Positions 38,701-51,599 of a stretch of 64,000 nucleotides of DNA are shown here, one piece after another (positions within the stretch are counted from its first letter, which is position 1; every line of letters begins with the position of its first letter). The DNA comes from Septoria linicola (lineage: Eukaryota > Ascomycota > Dothideomycetes > Mycosphaerellales > Mycosphaerellaceae): contig CP099432.1 in assembly GCA_024114885.1 (NCBI GenBank), positions 372,001 through 436,000 on the forward strand. Direction: 5' to 3'. Position numbers and translations under genes: made by a program. The notes beneath the pieces are model-generated. The model had not been told where the DNA came from. It ran no database searches and was given only the letters and a program-made list of their open reading frames with translations.

Positions 38701-41059
38701 GGTATAGCTGTTATAGCAATAATAGCTTCTTTCTAGTAGATCTAACCCTTTTCCTCGTTATAGTATAAGCTACTATAGAGCTAGATAATAACAAAATAAA
38801 CGTACTATAGTCGATATATAAGATAAGAATTATTTCACGTCCTTTACTACTATTAAGATCCTAAATACGTAGGATACGAGCCTATATTAAAGCAGCTTTT
38901 ATAGTTTATTACCCCTAGAAGAGCCTTTATTTTAATTCTTTAGCGATCGATATAATGTTTACTCTTCTACGCTCGGTTCTAGTAAGTTCTTATACCTAGA
39001 TAATAGTATTTTAGTACTATAGGTCGTTAATATAGGTAGCCGTAGTCTATAGCTCGTTTAGGATATTTCCTAGTACTACTATATATTATATAGGTCTCTA
39101 AACTAATTTATAACGTACGTAGTAATATTAAATATCTTAGAAGGCTAATATCGATCTATTAGAGCTTCTTTACTAGATTAGCGAGATATACTTATTCGAA
39201 GTTCAAGATCTCTCTAGCGTAGATAATCTTATCGCCTAGGAAACTAGTATATATATTAGCTCGATCGAGGTCGGCGCTCTAAGTCTACTACTAAGAGAGA
39301 GTAATATCGTCCTAAGAAGCTAACTAGTATCGAGAGGAACTTAAGTATAGTCTAGGTAACCTTATTAATTTACTCGTATAATTTCGTAGACTATACTAGG
39401 TAGAGTCTTATAGGCGAGCTCCTCTTATTAGAATTTCTATAGAGAGGTCTACTATACGTATTATAAATAACTTCGTAGGTAATTAAACGCGTAATATAGC
39501 TAGTAATAGAGGGTATAGAGCTATTAAAGTACTACGAGATAGAGCTAATATATCCTATAGTTGTTATAGTAGTATTTCCTATAAGTAGCGTTACTATCTC
39601 TCTAAATTTAAGAGCTCTTATACCCTAGCTATTAACTCTACGCTCTTAAATTAAACCGTTTACTATTTAAGCGTAATATTATTAGCCTATAATATATATT
39701 TCTAAGCGAGAGTTAGTAGGCCTATAAATAGAACGTAATACTAATCCTATACCTAACGCTATAGTTAGTTAGTATCGCTTAGTAATATAGGTTACTATAA
39801 TTCCTACCTCTACCTCCTTCGTCTTCTATAAGATCGTCCTTTCTAAACTTTACTTCTTTCCTAAGTAAAACTTAACTAAAAAGTTCGCTACTCTTATTAT
39901 AGTTAATCGGGATTTAGCTAGCTAATAAATAGTATTAGTAGTACTCGATCTACGATATTTCTAGCTTAGATTATAGTACGAAGTAGCTTAAATCTAGAGA
40001 GGTTAAGCTCTATAGTAGTAGAGAGTTATCTATAGGAAGCTCGAGGCTCGCGTCGACTAATATCCTATAGAGCGAGTCTACGTACTAGTTAGTATAAAGA
40101 GGTAGCTAAATTAGAGGAAATTTAGAGAAAAGATTAGAATAAGGCAAGATAAATATCTAGATTATCGGCTAATACGACGCCTAGAGAAAGTAGTAAGTCG
40201 AAGCTAGATCGAGATACCTAGAGAGCTAAAGTAAGATAATTATATAATTATTAGCCTAGATAATCCTAAGTATACGTCGTATTAGAGTACTATACGAATA
40301 GTACCTAGTTAGCTATATTAACTCTACTCGCCTAGATAGCGTATTAAAGGCTATATTAAGGAAAGTTTCGAATACTCTAAGATAAGGAGTAGAACGAGTA
40401 TCGTAAAAGGCGAAGGTAAAGCGTTAGCGACGTCTTATATAGCGCTCGCTAGATTATACCTAGTATAGAGTTATTAGCGATAGACTAAAAGTTGCTTAGG
40501 AGTATATCTCTACCTAATAACTATAACGATAACAATTTAAGTATATAGCGCGAGGTAGTAAAGGAGCTATCGAGGGTTTACGAAGTTAGTAGTAAGCGGT
40601 TATTTAGCTAAGGAAGTTTTACTAGAGTAAAAGGAAGGCGTAGGCGTATAAAAGATAAGTACGCTTATAGCTAGTAGAGCTTATAACTTGATACTATCGT
40701 AATCAAGGCTATTCGTAAGACCTATAGTAATTAACGACTTAGTAACGTATTAATTTATTATAGCCTATAAGAGAGATAGAGTATATAGTATTCTAGAAAT
40801 TTATATCCTTTCCTTTATCTACGTTTAGTATAGATCTAACGAGCGATAACTAGAGAGCGTAACGATAGAGTATTATTACTAAATAACTATCTTATACTTA
40901 TTATAGAAATCTAGATAGCTTATAAAACTAGTTAGTAATACTTAGTAAGTTTAGAGTAGAGTAATCGTCTACTACTTAGATCTGGATCTTATACCGAGTA
41001 TATATCGATCTACTACTAACCCTATCCTAATATTATAAATCGAATACCGACTCCTACTA

Positions 41060-41134
41060 GCCTAGTGCCAAAGTAAACATCAATCTCTCGATGATATTTC
41101 GTTACCTTAATAGTGAAATGTCCTAACACTAGGC
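41060..41134. repeat. inverted repeat at RIP border
   Basis: GCCTAGTG at 41060-41067 is the exact reverse complement of CACTAGGC at 41127-41134, with 59 bp between. The first arm coincides with the return of CA and TG dinucleotides. It may be a small palindromic element or a hairpin. Confidence 0.55.
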
Positions 41135-41166
41135 ACGAGTTCGTTGTTCGTTAAGCAAATCCTGAT

Positions 41167-41214
41167 CTTGAGATCAACTCAGGCTCATCTCAAGATCACT
41201 TGAAGGTCGCTACA
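41167..41214. repeat. 11-bp minisatellite, array 2
   Basis: Four units start at 41167, 41178, 41189 and 41200 (CTTGAG, CTCAGG, CTCAAG, TTGAAG), 11 bp apart, with the same tails as array 1. The array ends AAGGTCGCTAC, the reverse complement of the GTAGCGACCTT that precedes array 1, so the two arrays are inverted copies. Confidence 0.85.
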
Positions 41215-41690
41215 CACGATTTGGATTGATTCTCCACTGTCGTTTCGGCTCCTCTCTTAGCCTAATAGACGTTTACATTCGCTCCTCGACCTCGTTTGTA
41301 GGAGAGAAACCAAATGTGCCGCTGTTACAAATACACATATATCATCATTGAAGCCAAGCCTACATCGTGACCTACCTACGCCTCGCGGCGATAAGATAGA
41401 TACGCTTTCCGACCATGAGACTGTCTCCGCAACACTTTGCTTTCTAGTATCCGGCACGCCTTCAGTCTGAAAGGTACACTGGATTGACACTGAGCCGGGT
41501 ATGTTCGACCTAAGCCGTCCAATCTAGTATATCCAACCTGGCACATCTACTGATGCATAGCCAGCGACGCACAGCCAACCACGTACATCAAGTCTACCAT
41601 GTCAAGACCTTTCATATAACCATCTTCCAACATCAATGACTCAGCCATGCCGTCTTGCACAACCAATTCTGAAGAGCCTCATCCAAGGCT
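41215..41690. other. no recognisable gene
   Basis: Start of the unmutated island. A 77-aa minus-strand frame (41257-41490) is unsupported. Confidence 0.5.
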
Positions 41691-41927
41691 TCAAGTCCCG
41701 CATTTCCCACCCGCAGCGTTCGGATTCGATTCCAGCGCCAGACCGAATTTAACATCTGCAGCGTGAGTCTTCTGCTCTGCCTTGGTGCGCTCCGAATCTG
41801 TCAACGGAGGAAACAGGTAGCGAGACCAGTGAAGACATTGCGTTGCGGGATCGAATGAGTGGCAATGCTCGAGATGAGGAGGAGGAGCAGAATCGACCGT
41901 TGTAGTGGAGGCCGAGGAAGCGGGCAT
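41691..41927 (-). CDS. hypothetical small ORF
   Basis: 78-residue frame from ATG 41927, opening MPASSASTTTVDSAPPPH, soluble and without a recognised domain. It lies downstream of two further minus-strand frames (42200-41952 and 42650-42243) and could be the last exon of a gene spanning them, but no convincing splice acceptor was found. It may be spurious. Confidence 0.25.
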   Translation of the reverse strand: MPASSASTTTVDSAPPPHLEHCHSFDPATQCLHWSRYLFPPLTDSERTKAEQKTHAADVKFGLALESNPNAAGGKCGT

Positions 41928-41951
41928 ATTCACGAGGTTGTGTTAGGCAAA

Positions 41952-42650
41952 CTAGATTGAATAGGGCACGATCGGATGCGTGCTGTAGCCTTGACCGGTA
42001 GGATCGAGAATGTTTTCGTAGGTGCTCGCGATCAAGTCGTCTGTAGCCGTCGCTCTATCGACGAGCAGAACGAGCTTACAATTGTCACCCTCGCGGTGGG
42101 ATATGTCCACGCCGAGAAGAATGCAGTATTCGAAGGCGGCACGCACATGCCCAATGACACAGGCTCGGTGGCGTAATACAGCTCCATCGCTCATGTCCAA
42201 GACAGCTGTTGTGGCCCTGCCGGCGGCTGACCTGAGGATATACTACGAGATGTGGGAGTCATCGGCCGCATGTCGTGGGTCTTCGCGCATCTGGTCAAGC
42301 AAGACAGCTCCGTGAGTGTATTCACGTCCTCGACCCGCCCCACAGACGACTTCCACTAGCAATCTGGCGTACCCTGTCCGTAGATTGTCCAGCCGTCCTA
42401 CCTGCTCGCGCTTATCCATGATGTCCACTTCCTTGTCTGCGATGCGCTGCACCTCTTGATTTATGCGTGTGCGAGTCTGAACAGACTGCTGACACCGAAT
42501 GCGCTCGCGCTGTGCGTTTGACTGCTGCTGATCACGATTTTTGGCCAGCCAGCGATCGATGGCGGACGTGGCAATGGCCCATTGCAGGTCCACCTCCCCG
42601 TCGGCGCACGGCGACGACCACAGTCGGGACAGCAGTCGAGGCACGGTCAA
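41952..42650 (-). pseudogene. possible coiled-coil gene fragment
   Basis: Two minus-strand frames in series. 42650-42243 holds a helical Gln/Arg/Glu-rich stretch (QRERIRCQQSVQTRTRINQEV, shortened here to its character) and KEVDIMDKREQVGRLDNLR. 42200-41952 holds AFEYCILLGVDISHREGD and a stretch rich in D, E, L and V. A GTAGTA donor-like site just before the first stop could join them, but the acceptor is uncertain. No family recognised. Composition is similar to the relics at 1-4 kb. Confidence 0.3.
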
Positions 42651-44600
42651 TCAAAACAAGTGCCAGCGCTCCTGGACCAGGTAGTCGTGCATACAAGCAG
42701 CGTGCCGTTCGAGATGAGCTGGTATGTCATGTTTCCGCATGGCGAGCGTTGGCCTCTTCGCCAGTCAGGTAGCGGTGGAAGCGGTGTAGATGGCGAAGGT
42801 GTGGCCATCGGAACGGAAAAGACTGAGCAGGCGCCACGGCCTCCGAACATCAGCGCTGAGATCAGGCGTAAGATGGGCGAACACCAAGTTCAGATTGGGC
42901 ACGAGGGCGCATGGCGCAACATCGGCGGAGTCGAGTTGGCTGGACGTGGCATGGCGGGAAGTTGTCCAGTATTGGACGCTGAAGGCGGTGGGATTGTGCG
43001 GTAACGAAAGAGGCCGCGACTGCACACAGAATACCGCCGCAGAGGATGCAGCAGTGTAACTACAGCGATGTGGTGGTGGTGAAACCAGAGTTGACGATTG
43101 TCGGTCAATGTGCATGAGCTGCTGCGGGAGCTGCCGTGATCATCGCCCACTCTCTTCTTCACCGCACTATCTTTTAAAGGTACGGGAGCCATCTGGCCAG
43201 TGGAGCGAGCGCTTGTCCTTGTCACCACGTTGCGTGACGATTGTGACTCAGGTGTGTCTTGATTCCGGTCTCCCATCAATGGATCGTGACTGCACGATGC
43301 TACATTGCGCACTACATGTGCAGCATGTCGCATTCGGCCTGTGGAATTCACGCAGCCACTGATCACTATGCAGCCGCCCGGCACAGATGTCGACGATACT
43401 GAGGTGAAAGCAGGAAGCAGGCTCCGGCCAGTTTTTGCTCTCGTCAGAAATGGGCTCGGTATGGCTCTCCTCTCTGACTGCTCTTCGTCCTCCGGGTGTC
43501 ACCATCGATTCTTCCATGCAATGACTCCAGCCCGTACCAAGAAGAGGACACCTGCACCCAAGTCTGGCGGGAGGACCACACCACTGACTACGAGAGCTAC
43601 CACTAAAGCTCGAGCCAACTACTTCCTTGTCGCCCATTCTGCGTATCATATCTCTGCCACTGGCCTCAACGAGCTCGCCATCCTTCAATCTCTCCTAGAG
43701 CTCGCCGCATCGGCCGTGCTGTCCATCACTGTGATAGCCTCCGTAAGTATCGCCACCGTCGGCTTATTGGGCGTCCTCGGCATGGGCTACCTAGAACTCT
43801 CGACTGGGGAGCCATCGGCGGCATTTACATCCATCGATTTCAGACTCCACATTCCGTCTCACAGTCGCCTTCCACCATGATGCACACAACCACGATCACA
43901 GGCGCAGACAGCGAGGACCAGGGTCCGACAGGTGGGAGAGGCTGTGGAACTACCATTTTCACTGGTGCCTGCAACAATTGCTGCAGAGCGCAGGAAAGTG
44001 GTGTGCTCACACCTAGACCTGTCGTGAGCGCCCAGTCGTTGGTGGCAACAGCCAGCTGACATCGGCTTGAATGGAGGTTCGAACAGGGGAGGCCATTGCC
44101 ACGAAATCCAAAGCTTACTGATGCGTGGACATGGAGAGGTACTGATTTACAGAGATGGAGGTACACTGAATTGGCGAGGCGGAAGTCTGTAGAGTAGTCG
44201 AGCTTGGGATTGGGAGAGCCGCTGAGATGATCGCTTGCTGGAAGATCAAGACCGTGCCCTAGTGATGACGAAAGAAGAGTCGGCCAGGCATCGAAACAGC
44301 CATGAAGGTTGTGGCTCTTCACTCAAAACATCGCTTCCAGGTATGTAGACCTGTAGTCGCATGGCGCCACAAAACCTGAGCAATTGTGACGCTCTTGCCG
44401 AGCAACGCGAAGGAAGGACTTCAGATTCTGGGATACGACGCCGAAAAAGGCGGACAGATGCTGTGCCACGGAGCCCACAGATTCGTGTGACTTCCACCAG
44501 TCTGATCAAGACCATTTTGTCCATGCTGATGTCCAAGCTGGGCTGCCACGCGGGATCAGATAGTTCCATCTACCACACCGAGCAGTGATGAATGCGACCC
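42651..44600. other. island interior, only unsupported ORFs
   Basis: Competing open frames occupy both strands: plus 43305-43880 (191 aa, with a hydrophobic stretch LLELAASAVLSITVIASVS near the C-terminal third) and minus 43840-44322 (160 aa, with APVIVVVCIMV). Neither shows a domain, a clear start context or repeats, so no gene is called. The 191-aa frame is the longest in the island; a membrane protein is possible. Confidence 0.4.
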
Positions 44601-45239
44601 GACGACCACCATGAGGTGTGGTTGACGTGGAAAGGATTTTCACTTGAGAGCAATCTCCTATGCTCGCGCTTCCTAATGACAGTGGCAAGCACACACAGCA
44701 GCCGCAGCCAATGGAGCATCGAGCCCGTTCCCGGCACGGAAGGGAACGGATAATAAGACATGTAGACACACCGTGTAGAGATTCATGCTCGGATCGGCGG
44801 AGGCCAGAACGTACTTTGGCTTCAGACGTTCCAGGGCGCTAGCCTCCCACGCTGTAGTTGCAGAGACAGAGATGTCAAGGACAACACGCGAGCCGCCCAG
44901 CATATTTTATATCCGCGGTGCATACAAGGGGCACGGACAGACTTTCGAGATGGTACATGCGTATTTCCACTGAAGATCTTGCCGCGACTCAGGTCCCGGC
45001 TGTTTGGAAGTGGCTAGACGCTGGAAGTAGCGCAGACCCAGCCCGGCGGGTCGGGCGGACTGCAGTTCGCGTGGCTCTCCACGCGCTCATGGTGCAGGGG
45101 ATGTAAACATGCATGCGCAACGTCTATGATTTTGAGCCCGAAGGCACTCTCTGAGGCGGCATTCGTCAATTATACTGTGTATAGAAAGAATTCGGAGCAT
45201 GACGATGGTAAGGATACGTTCTCACGTTCTGAAATCGAT
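44601..45239. other. no recognisable gene
   Basis: Normal-composition DNA up to the third minisatellite array. Only short conflicting frames. Confidence 0.5.
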
Positions 45240-45305
45240 CTTAATCGCATTCTAAGCTGACCCTAAGCCGATCTTAAGTATAGCTTAGAATTATCTTTGA
45301 CCGAG
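45240..45305. repeat. 11-bp minisatellite, array 3 (RIP-altered)
   Basis: Six 11-bp units from 45240 (CTTAAT, TCTAAG, CCTAAG, CTTAAG, CTTAGA, CTTTGA starts). They match the other arrays if CTTGAG and CTCAAG cores lost TpG and CpA. The array lies at the border between the island and RIP block 2 and aligns in the same orientation as array 2. Confidence 0.7.
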
Positions 45306-45382
45306 TTTACGAGGTCTATCTTACTCTTCGAAAAAAAACAGGGTCCAAAAATAATTAGCTATAAGTATATAACGAAAATACG

Positions 45383-45414
45383 TTATTACGTAAATAGTAT
45401 TACGTAAATAGACC
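45383..45414. repeat. 14-bp tandem duplication
   Basis: TATTACGTAAATAG is present twice in tandem. Confidence 0.8.
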
Positions 45415-45456
45415 TCTCTTAGTAGCTACCTCCTTTTATAATATAAACGCTTACTA

Positions 45457-45545
45457 TATATACCTCTCTTTATAATAGATAACGCTCTACTACTTTATAC
45501 GTATATACCTCTCTTAATAATAGATAACGCTCTACTACTTTATAA
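45457..45545. repeat. 46-bp tandem duplication
   Basis: Two copies, starting 45457 and 45503, share TATATACCTCTCTT and ATAATAGATAACGCTCTACT. A weaker third copy may precede them. Confidence 0.8.
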
Positions 45546-47899
45546 CGAATATCTATTCTCCTATCTATAGATCTAGCCTATATAAGAGGTAGAAGATACT
45601 TCTTAAACTTATAGTAAATATAGTACTACTAAGCCTACGTACGTATTTAAAAAGAGGTAAGCGTATCTTATAGTATTATAATAGGTGCTATAAACTAGAT
45701 AGACTATATAAGAAGAAGGCAAAGTAGAGCTATAGTACGCGTAGTTAAGAAACATTAATCGATCTAGGTAGCGATAATATTAAAGAAACCTTCTATATCT
45801 CTACGCTAAGAAACGCTACCTATTATACTAAACTTTAAAAAGTATACTCTTTCGGTTATAAATAGTAGTTTATACTTTATAATAGAAATTATAGCCTACT
45901 TACGAGTTCGTAAGATACCGTAGCTACTCGTACGTAGAGATACGCTAATATTACCTACTAGCGAGATACTAATCTAGTTCTAATCGTCCTAGTACCTATC
46001 TATCCTACCTATAATCGTAACTCTATAGTTAAAGATAAAGAAGATATAGTAGAAGAGGATTAGTAGCCTACGTCTTTAAGGCGCGATCTCTTCGACGATA
46101 CGTATATACTATAAGAGACTTACTCTAAGAGTAGCGACCTCTCGTAACCTACTATAAGCGAGAAGGATTAGTAGCGAGTTTGATAGTAGATATATAAATT
46201 AGACCGCTCGTAGATATAGTATTACTAGCGTTATAAAGAGCTATAGTTCGATATTAAGTTAGACTCCGAGAGCGTCTACTAGCGCTACCTCTTATACGAT
46301 AAGTTTATCGTTACTCTATCTATAGATATACTCTACGCTATATCTTATTAGAATAATATAGACCTAGGTTATATAGTAGATTTACTACTACTTATAGAGA
46401 TAGAGTAGATACTTATTACTCTAGTATATATTAGTATATATATAGTTTATATAAAGAGTACTTAGGTAAGTCTCTCTTCCCTATTTCTATTATATAGTAG
46501 TAAGGTAAAGGCCTACCTATATACTGTACTTAGTAACTTTAGTATAAAACCAAGATAGTAGTTCGTTTCTAAGATAGTAATATTTACTCTACTTAATTAA
46601 TTTAATATCCTACGGTCCTAGTATAGGCTCTTAGTCCTAGGACTACTAGTTTGAGCTCGTTACTACTATTTAACCTATATATTACAAGACTATTACTCTC
46701 TAAATAGGTCTTATTCTATAATAGCTACTCTTATACCTATCTAGAGAGTTAGTATTAGGGTAGTTATTATCTATTAATAGAGCCGAAGATAGAGCTATCT
46801 CTTCTCTCTTATACTAGGACTAGAAGAGTAGAGAGTAGAAGATAGCCTTAAAGTAAGAACTAATATACTATAAATATTAGATAAGAGGCCTAAAGAAGCC
46901 TACGTAAGAGGCGACTTAAAGAGCTATAATAATATAGAAGCTCCTAGAATATAGATATTACTCTAACCTAGAAAAGTTATAAACCTCTAGTATCTCTTAG
47001 TACGGATCTATTTAGTAATTATCGTATAGATAGTAAGGCGACTTACTATATTAGAGATTTACTTAGAGTCCCTATACCTATAATAGTCTTTAATTAGACT
47101 CTAGTTTAGTATAAAAACGCTCTCGTTTAGATAGCGTAGAAGCTATAGGATAGGCTAGACCCGTCTAGGTAATCTCGTATTCTCTAGTATATAGAACGCT
47201 TAGAATAAGCCCTAGTACGGCGTTAGATACTAATCGTATAGCTAAGGGTACTAATTACGTCTAAGGCCTCGGATCTAGTATATAGTATAAGCTAACGTAA
47301 TATTATACTACTATAGTTATATAGCGGACTATCTAAATAAGTAAGATAGACGCGCCTTACTATAAACGGTCGAACTATACGATACGATATACCTTTACTT
47401 ATTAGGTATAATTAATATAGCCTTAGTATTATAAAAAGCTTAACGTTTACTTTTAGATAGCTAATAAAACTTTAGACTCTTATATTTTAGTTATTATTTT
47501 AAACGATAACTATATTTTATTTAAAAACCTAATTAAGGAGAGTATAATATACTCTTAGAATATATTCGAACGAGCTCTATAAGTAAATTAGTATCTACTA
47601 GCCGGCCTATAATACTAGATAGTAGCTTATCTAATTAACTTAATAAGCAAATTCGAAGATTACTAGTAAAGCTACTACCTACTTTTACTTTATTCCCTCT
47701 ACTAGATAACGATATATCTATAGAAGCTAAGGACTAAGGAGGTAATAACCTTAACTCTAACGCTAATATCTTTTAAGAGCCGGATATAGGAGGTAGACTA
47801 TCTATAGCGTAGTTCTAGCTACTTATAGAGACTATCTATACGACCTATAGCTAGTAGGTAATTATCGCTTAGGTTCCGCTAATACCTAGCTTAGATTAG

Positions 47900-49560
47900 A
47901 ATCTCTTCTTTAATAGAGAGAACGTAACTAAGTATACTAAGCGATTTAAGGCTATATATAGAGACTACGCTATTCTACTTATTAATAATAATAAATAGCT
48001 TTATAAGAAGTTACTTACTTAAGTTACAGTTATCTAATATAGACGATACTAGCGCCTTAATAGTTTCTACGATCGAAACTATACTAAGTTTAAGAAGTTA
48101 ATTATTAAGGAATACTAAAAGTACGATAATATATATATACTTAGAAACCGCTACTATATAGAAAACCTTTATAAGATCGACTATAGCGAGGATAATAACC
48201 TCTTAGAGTACTTAAGGTAGTTTATACTCTACTCTAATACTATACCTACTTCGTATATAGACGAGCGCTCTCGTACTCTTCTATTCGTACGAGGCCTACT
48301 ATTCTACTTTAGTAAGAGGCTCTAGGCCTATCTTAGGTTAGACCTTAATAATAATAACTTAGATTATAGTAAACTCTTAAAGATAGCCTAGCGTTAGATT
48401 AATAGTAATAAGGACTTTAAAATAGAAGTATATAACGAAGGTAGTAGAGACGTCTAATAGCTATATAAAGTAGTAAAGAAGTCTACTCTAAGGCTAAACT
48501 CTAAGTTTAACGCTAGAGAAACGGTAATCTATAAGGGCTATAAACTAGTAAGCGTCGATAATATTACTACTACTATACTCGTCGATAGAATAATAGGCGA
48601 GGTCTTATAATTACGACTATCTATATATTCTAAGGCCTACTTATAGCTAGGAGATTTCGATTAATTTAGCTATAATAGATAACAGATTAATAATTAAGGC
48701 CTATATAGCGATCGCTCTAAAGATTTTAGGTTATTAGATATATAGGCTCGAAGGCTATACTACTATAAACTACGAGTACCTAAAGTAGTTTAAGACTAAG
48801 AGCTTAATATATAGAGACCTAAAGACTAGTATTATATACTATAGAACGCCTCGTCTAGATATAGAAAAGATATAGTACTACTAGGATAAGGAACTACTAA
48901 AGCTATTCGTATTAATAGAAGTATTAGAGTAGCGCTATAGAAGGATCTACCTTAAAGATATAAGTAGTTTATTAACGCTAAGAGTAAGCTAGTAGAGGAT
49001 AGCGAACAAGGTAGCTAGCTACGACGGTTCTATTAATATTAGCTAAGTCGCTTCTATTACTTAGGAAGATTAGGACGACCTAATCGGCGCCTATATAGCT
49101 AGAGATAGTATAAAGATAAAGTAGAACCTAAACTTTTCTTATCTAGTCGAAAGATAGCTAATAGGAGTATAGAAGCGAATTACGACTTAGGCTATAGCTA
49201 TAAGAACCTACGCTTATCGTTACTCTCGTATTAAAGAGATTAAAGATAAAAACTAGCTAGCTCCTTACCTTATAGATATAGAAGAGTTAGAGGATTCTTA
49301 AACTTAAGAACGAGATAACGATAAGGTCGAGGATAAGTAGATATACGACTACCTAAACGGTCTACTAGTTCTAGTCGCCTCTATATATACTTAAAAGTAG
49401 AAGAAGGCTAAGGAGCCTCTAAAGACTAAGCGTATAGATAACTACCTTCGAGCTACGTACGCTAACGATAACGCTAACGTCTTCTAGATAGATAGAATAC
49501 TTAAATCTAAGATCTAGTTAAGCTTAGTAGAAATTATTCTCTATAGTAAGCGAGCGTCGT
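47900..49560 (+). pseudogene. gag: G2 gag-like region
   Basis: Plus-strand reading gives charged, helix-rich sequence (for example KFKKLIIKEY and LLEYLR-x-FILYSNT) upstream of pol, in the place of gag. No zinc knuckle could be defined with confidence. Confidence 0.45.
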
Positions 49561-51599
49561 ATTCCTTATAGAGTCGTATTCTAAACGATATAGATCTATA
49601 TAAGAAACTTAATAAGCTCTATATAAAGAAGTATATAAATAGAAGTAGTAGAGTTAAGATTAGCGTATATTCCTTACTATCTAAAGCCTTTAACGAGTAG
49701 GTAGAGGAGGAGCTAATAAAAGCTATTTTAGCGACTAATATTAAGGCCTTCTAGGCTACTACTATAGCGATTAATATAGTAAAACCTAGGCCTACTTCTA
49801 AGCTTTATAAGCGGACTAATAATATCCTTCTATTATTTAATAATATCTATTAAATTATTCTAAGTATCTACGTGCCTATAAAGTATAGACCTCGAATAAT
49901 AGCTTATAAGTCGTTAATCGATAAGAGAGCTAAGTTTATAATTATACTAATCGAATATATTCGAAAGCTTTAAGTTAGTATAACCCTCCTTAGTAATATT
50001 ACTATAGAAGAAGTTAGAGGTAAGGTTACTTTCGTTAGGTACTACCTAGAGGTATTAATCGACACCTTTAGCGTAAAAGTTACTATACTATCTCTAGTCT
50101 TACTAGCGAATAGCCCGATCTTATTTAGCTAGCTATAGGCGCGATAGGTACGCCTAGCTTCTAAGAACTACGATAATAGCTCTTAGAAGAGCTTAATTAG
50201 TACTCTAGATAGCTATATTATTATATTTACTAGCTTTAATAGCTATAGTAATATATATACTATAGAACAAGTTCTAGGAAAAGCTAGAGTACTAAGGAAC
50301 TAGCTCTAGTTAGTAGTATAAGATTAATTAGGGCTCTAGCGCGTACGTCGCGTCTAGATTTAGTAGAAGTTAGTATCTAAACTCTAACTTTTAGTAATTA
50401 CTAGCTAAGGAATATAGGGTATACTATCGAGGACTCTAGATTATATAATAGCGAGGAGTAGAGAAAGAGATTATAAGCTTTTCAAGCTTCTACTACTCTT
50501 TCTATATAAGGTTTAGTACTTAGAGGTAAAAACTCTACTTAGGAGAGTTAGCTAGTAGAACGTTCTATAGTTACCTTTTTAAACGATAATTACGTTATAC
50601 CTCCTATATTATACTTTAAACTATACTAGTAGTATAGATAGATAAGCGATTAGTACTAGTATTCGTTTATAGTTACTAATAGCCTTAAACTCCTAGAGAA
50701 TTAAGTCTTTAACTATCTTACGTAGTAGTTATCGTATATAAAGGTAATTTACTTTAGAGATTATTTTATAGTAGACTTAATTAGACAAAGTATCTCTCTA
50801 CGATAGTAGCTCGAGCTATTAGGACGGATTAATTATAGCTAGACTTAAATATAGTATAACTATCTCGTAGTAGTAGCTATCGAAGGTAACGTCGCTAAAT
50901 TTAGCTAAAATAGTCGACTTAAGAAGCTTTTACTAGCTACTAGCGAAGCTAAGCTAGTTTATACTAGCGAGCGAGACTTGTACTAGGGTATTAGGTATAG
51001 TTTTAATAATACTATACTAGTATCTTAATCGAGCTAGGGTTCGAAGTATAGAGGCGAATACTTAATAATTACCTATAGGAAGCTTAGAGAGGTAGAGCTA
51101 GCTATCTAAGAACCTAGACTCTACGACGAGGTCATTTCTAATAAAGTAGACGACGAGCTTAGCGAGGAGATGTACGTTATCTCGGCTACTATTAATATAG
51201 TAGTAGAGAGAGCTTATAATAAAGAAGCTATAAGGTAGTAAGAGCTAGATAATTATATTAGCGCCTATACTCTTTATAAGCGAGTTACTAATAAGATTAA
51301 ACTAGTAAATACTAATATTACTATAACTAATAGCTTAAACCCTAGTAGATTAAAGAACTAGCGACGGACTTATATTAAGAAGGAAGTAGCTATACTACCT
51401 AGTACTAGACCTTATAATAGTAAGTACTTAACTAAGAGATTCTCGACGATCGAGCCTAGATTATATCTTATGCCTAAATAGCTTATAAAGTTCAAACCTA
51501 GTATAGAACTACTACTAAAGGAGCTAGATTTATTATACTATATACTAAGGAATCGAGAAGCTATCTTTACGTAGGACTTTACGTATTTAGGCCGAATTA

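Larger units (their letters stand above)
26425..41059. repeat. RIP block 1, right part: unidentified mutated repeat DNA
   Basis: Continuation of the RIP-saturated block after G1. No LTR pair or polymerase was recognised. Plus-strand relics are suggested at about 26.6-29.3 kb, minus-strand relics at about 32.7-38.7 kb. The block ends sharply at 41,060, where CA and TG reappear. Confidence 0.75.

Noticed and set aside
2368..41214. One giant element (for example a Starship) bounded by the inverted GTAGCGACCTT
   Set aside because: No target duplication and no recognisable DUF3435 gene near an end; the left 4.4 kb is not RIP-mutated while the rest is.
43305..43880. 191-aa ORF as a confident membrane-protein gene
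   Set aside because: The opposite strand has comparable frames, there is no homologue I recognise and no clear start context.
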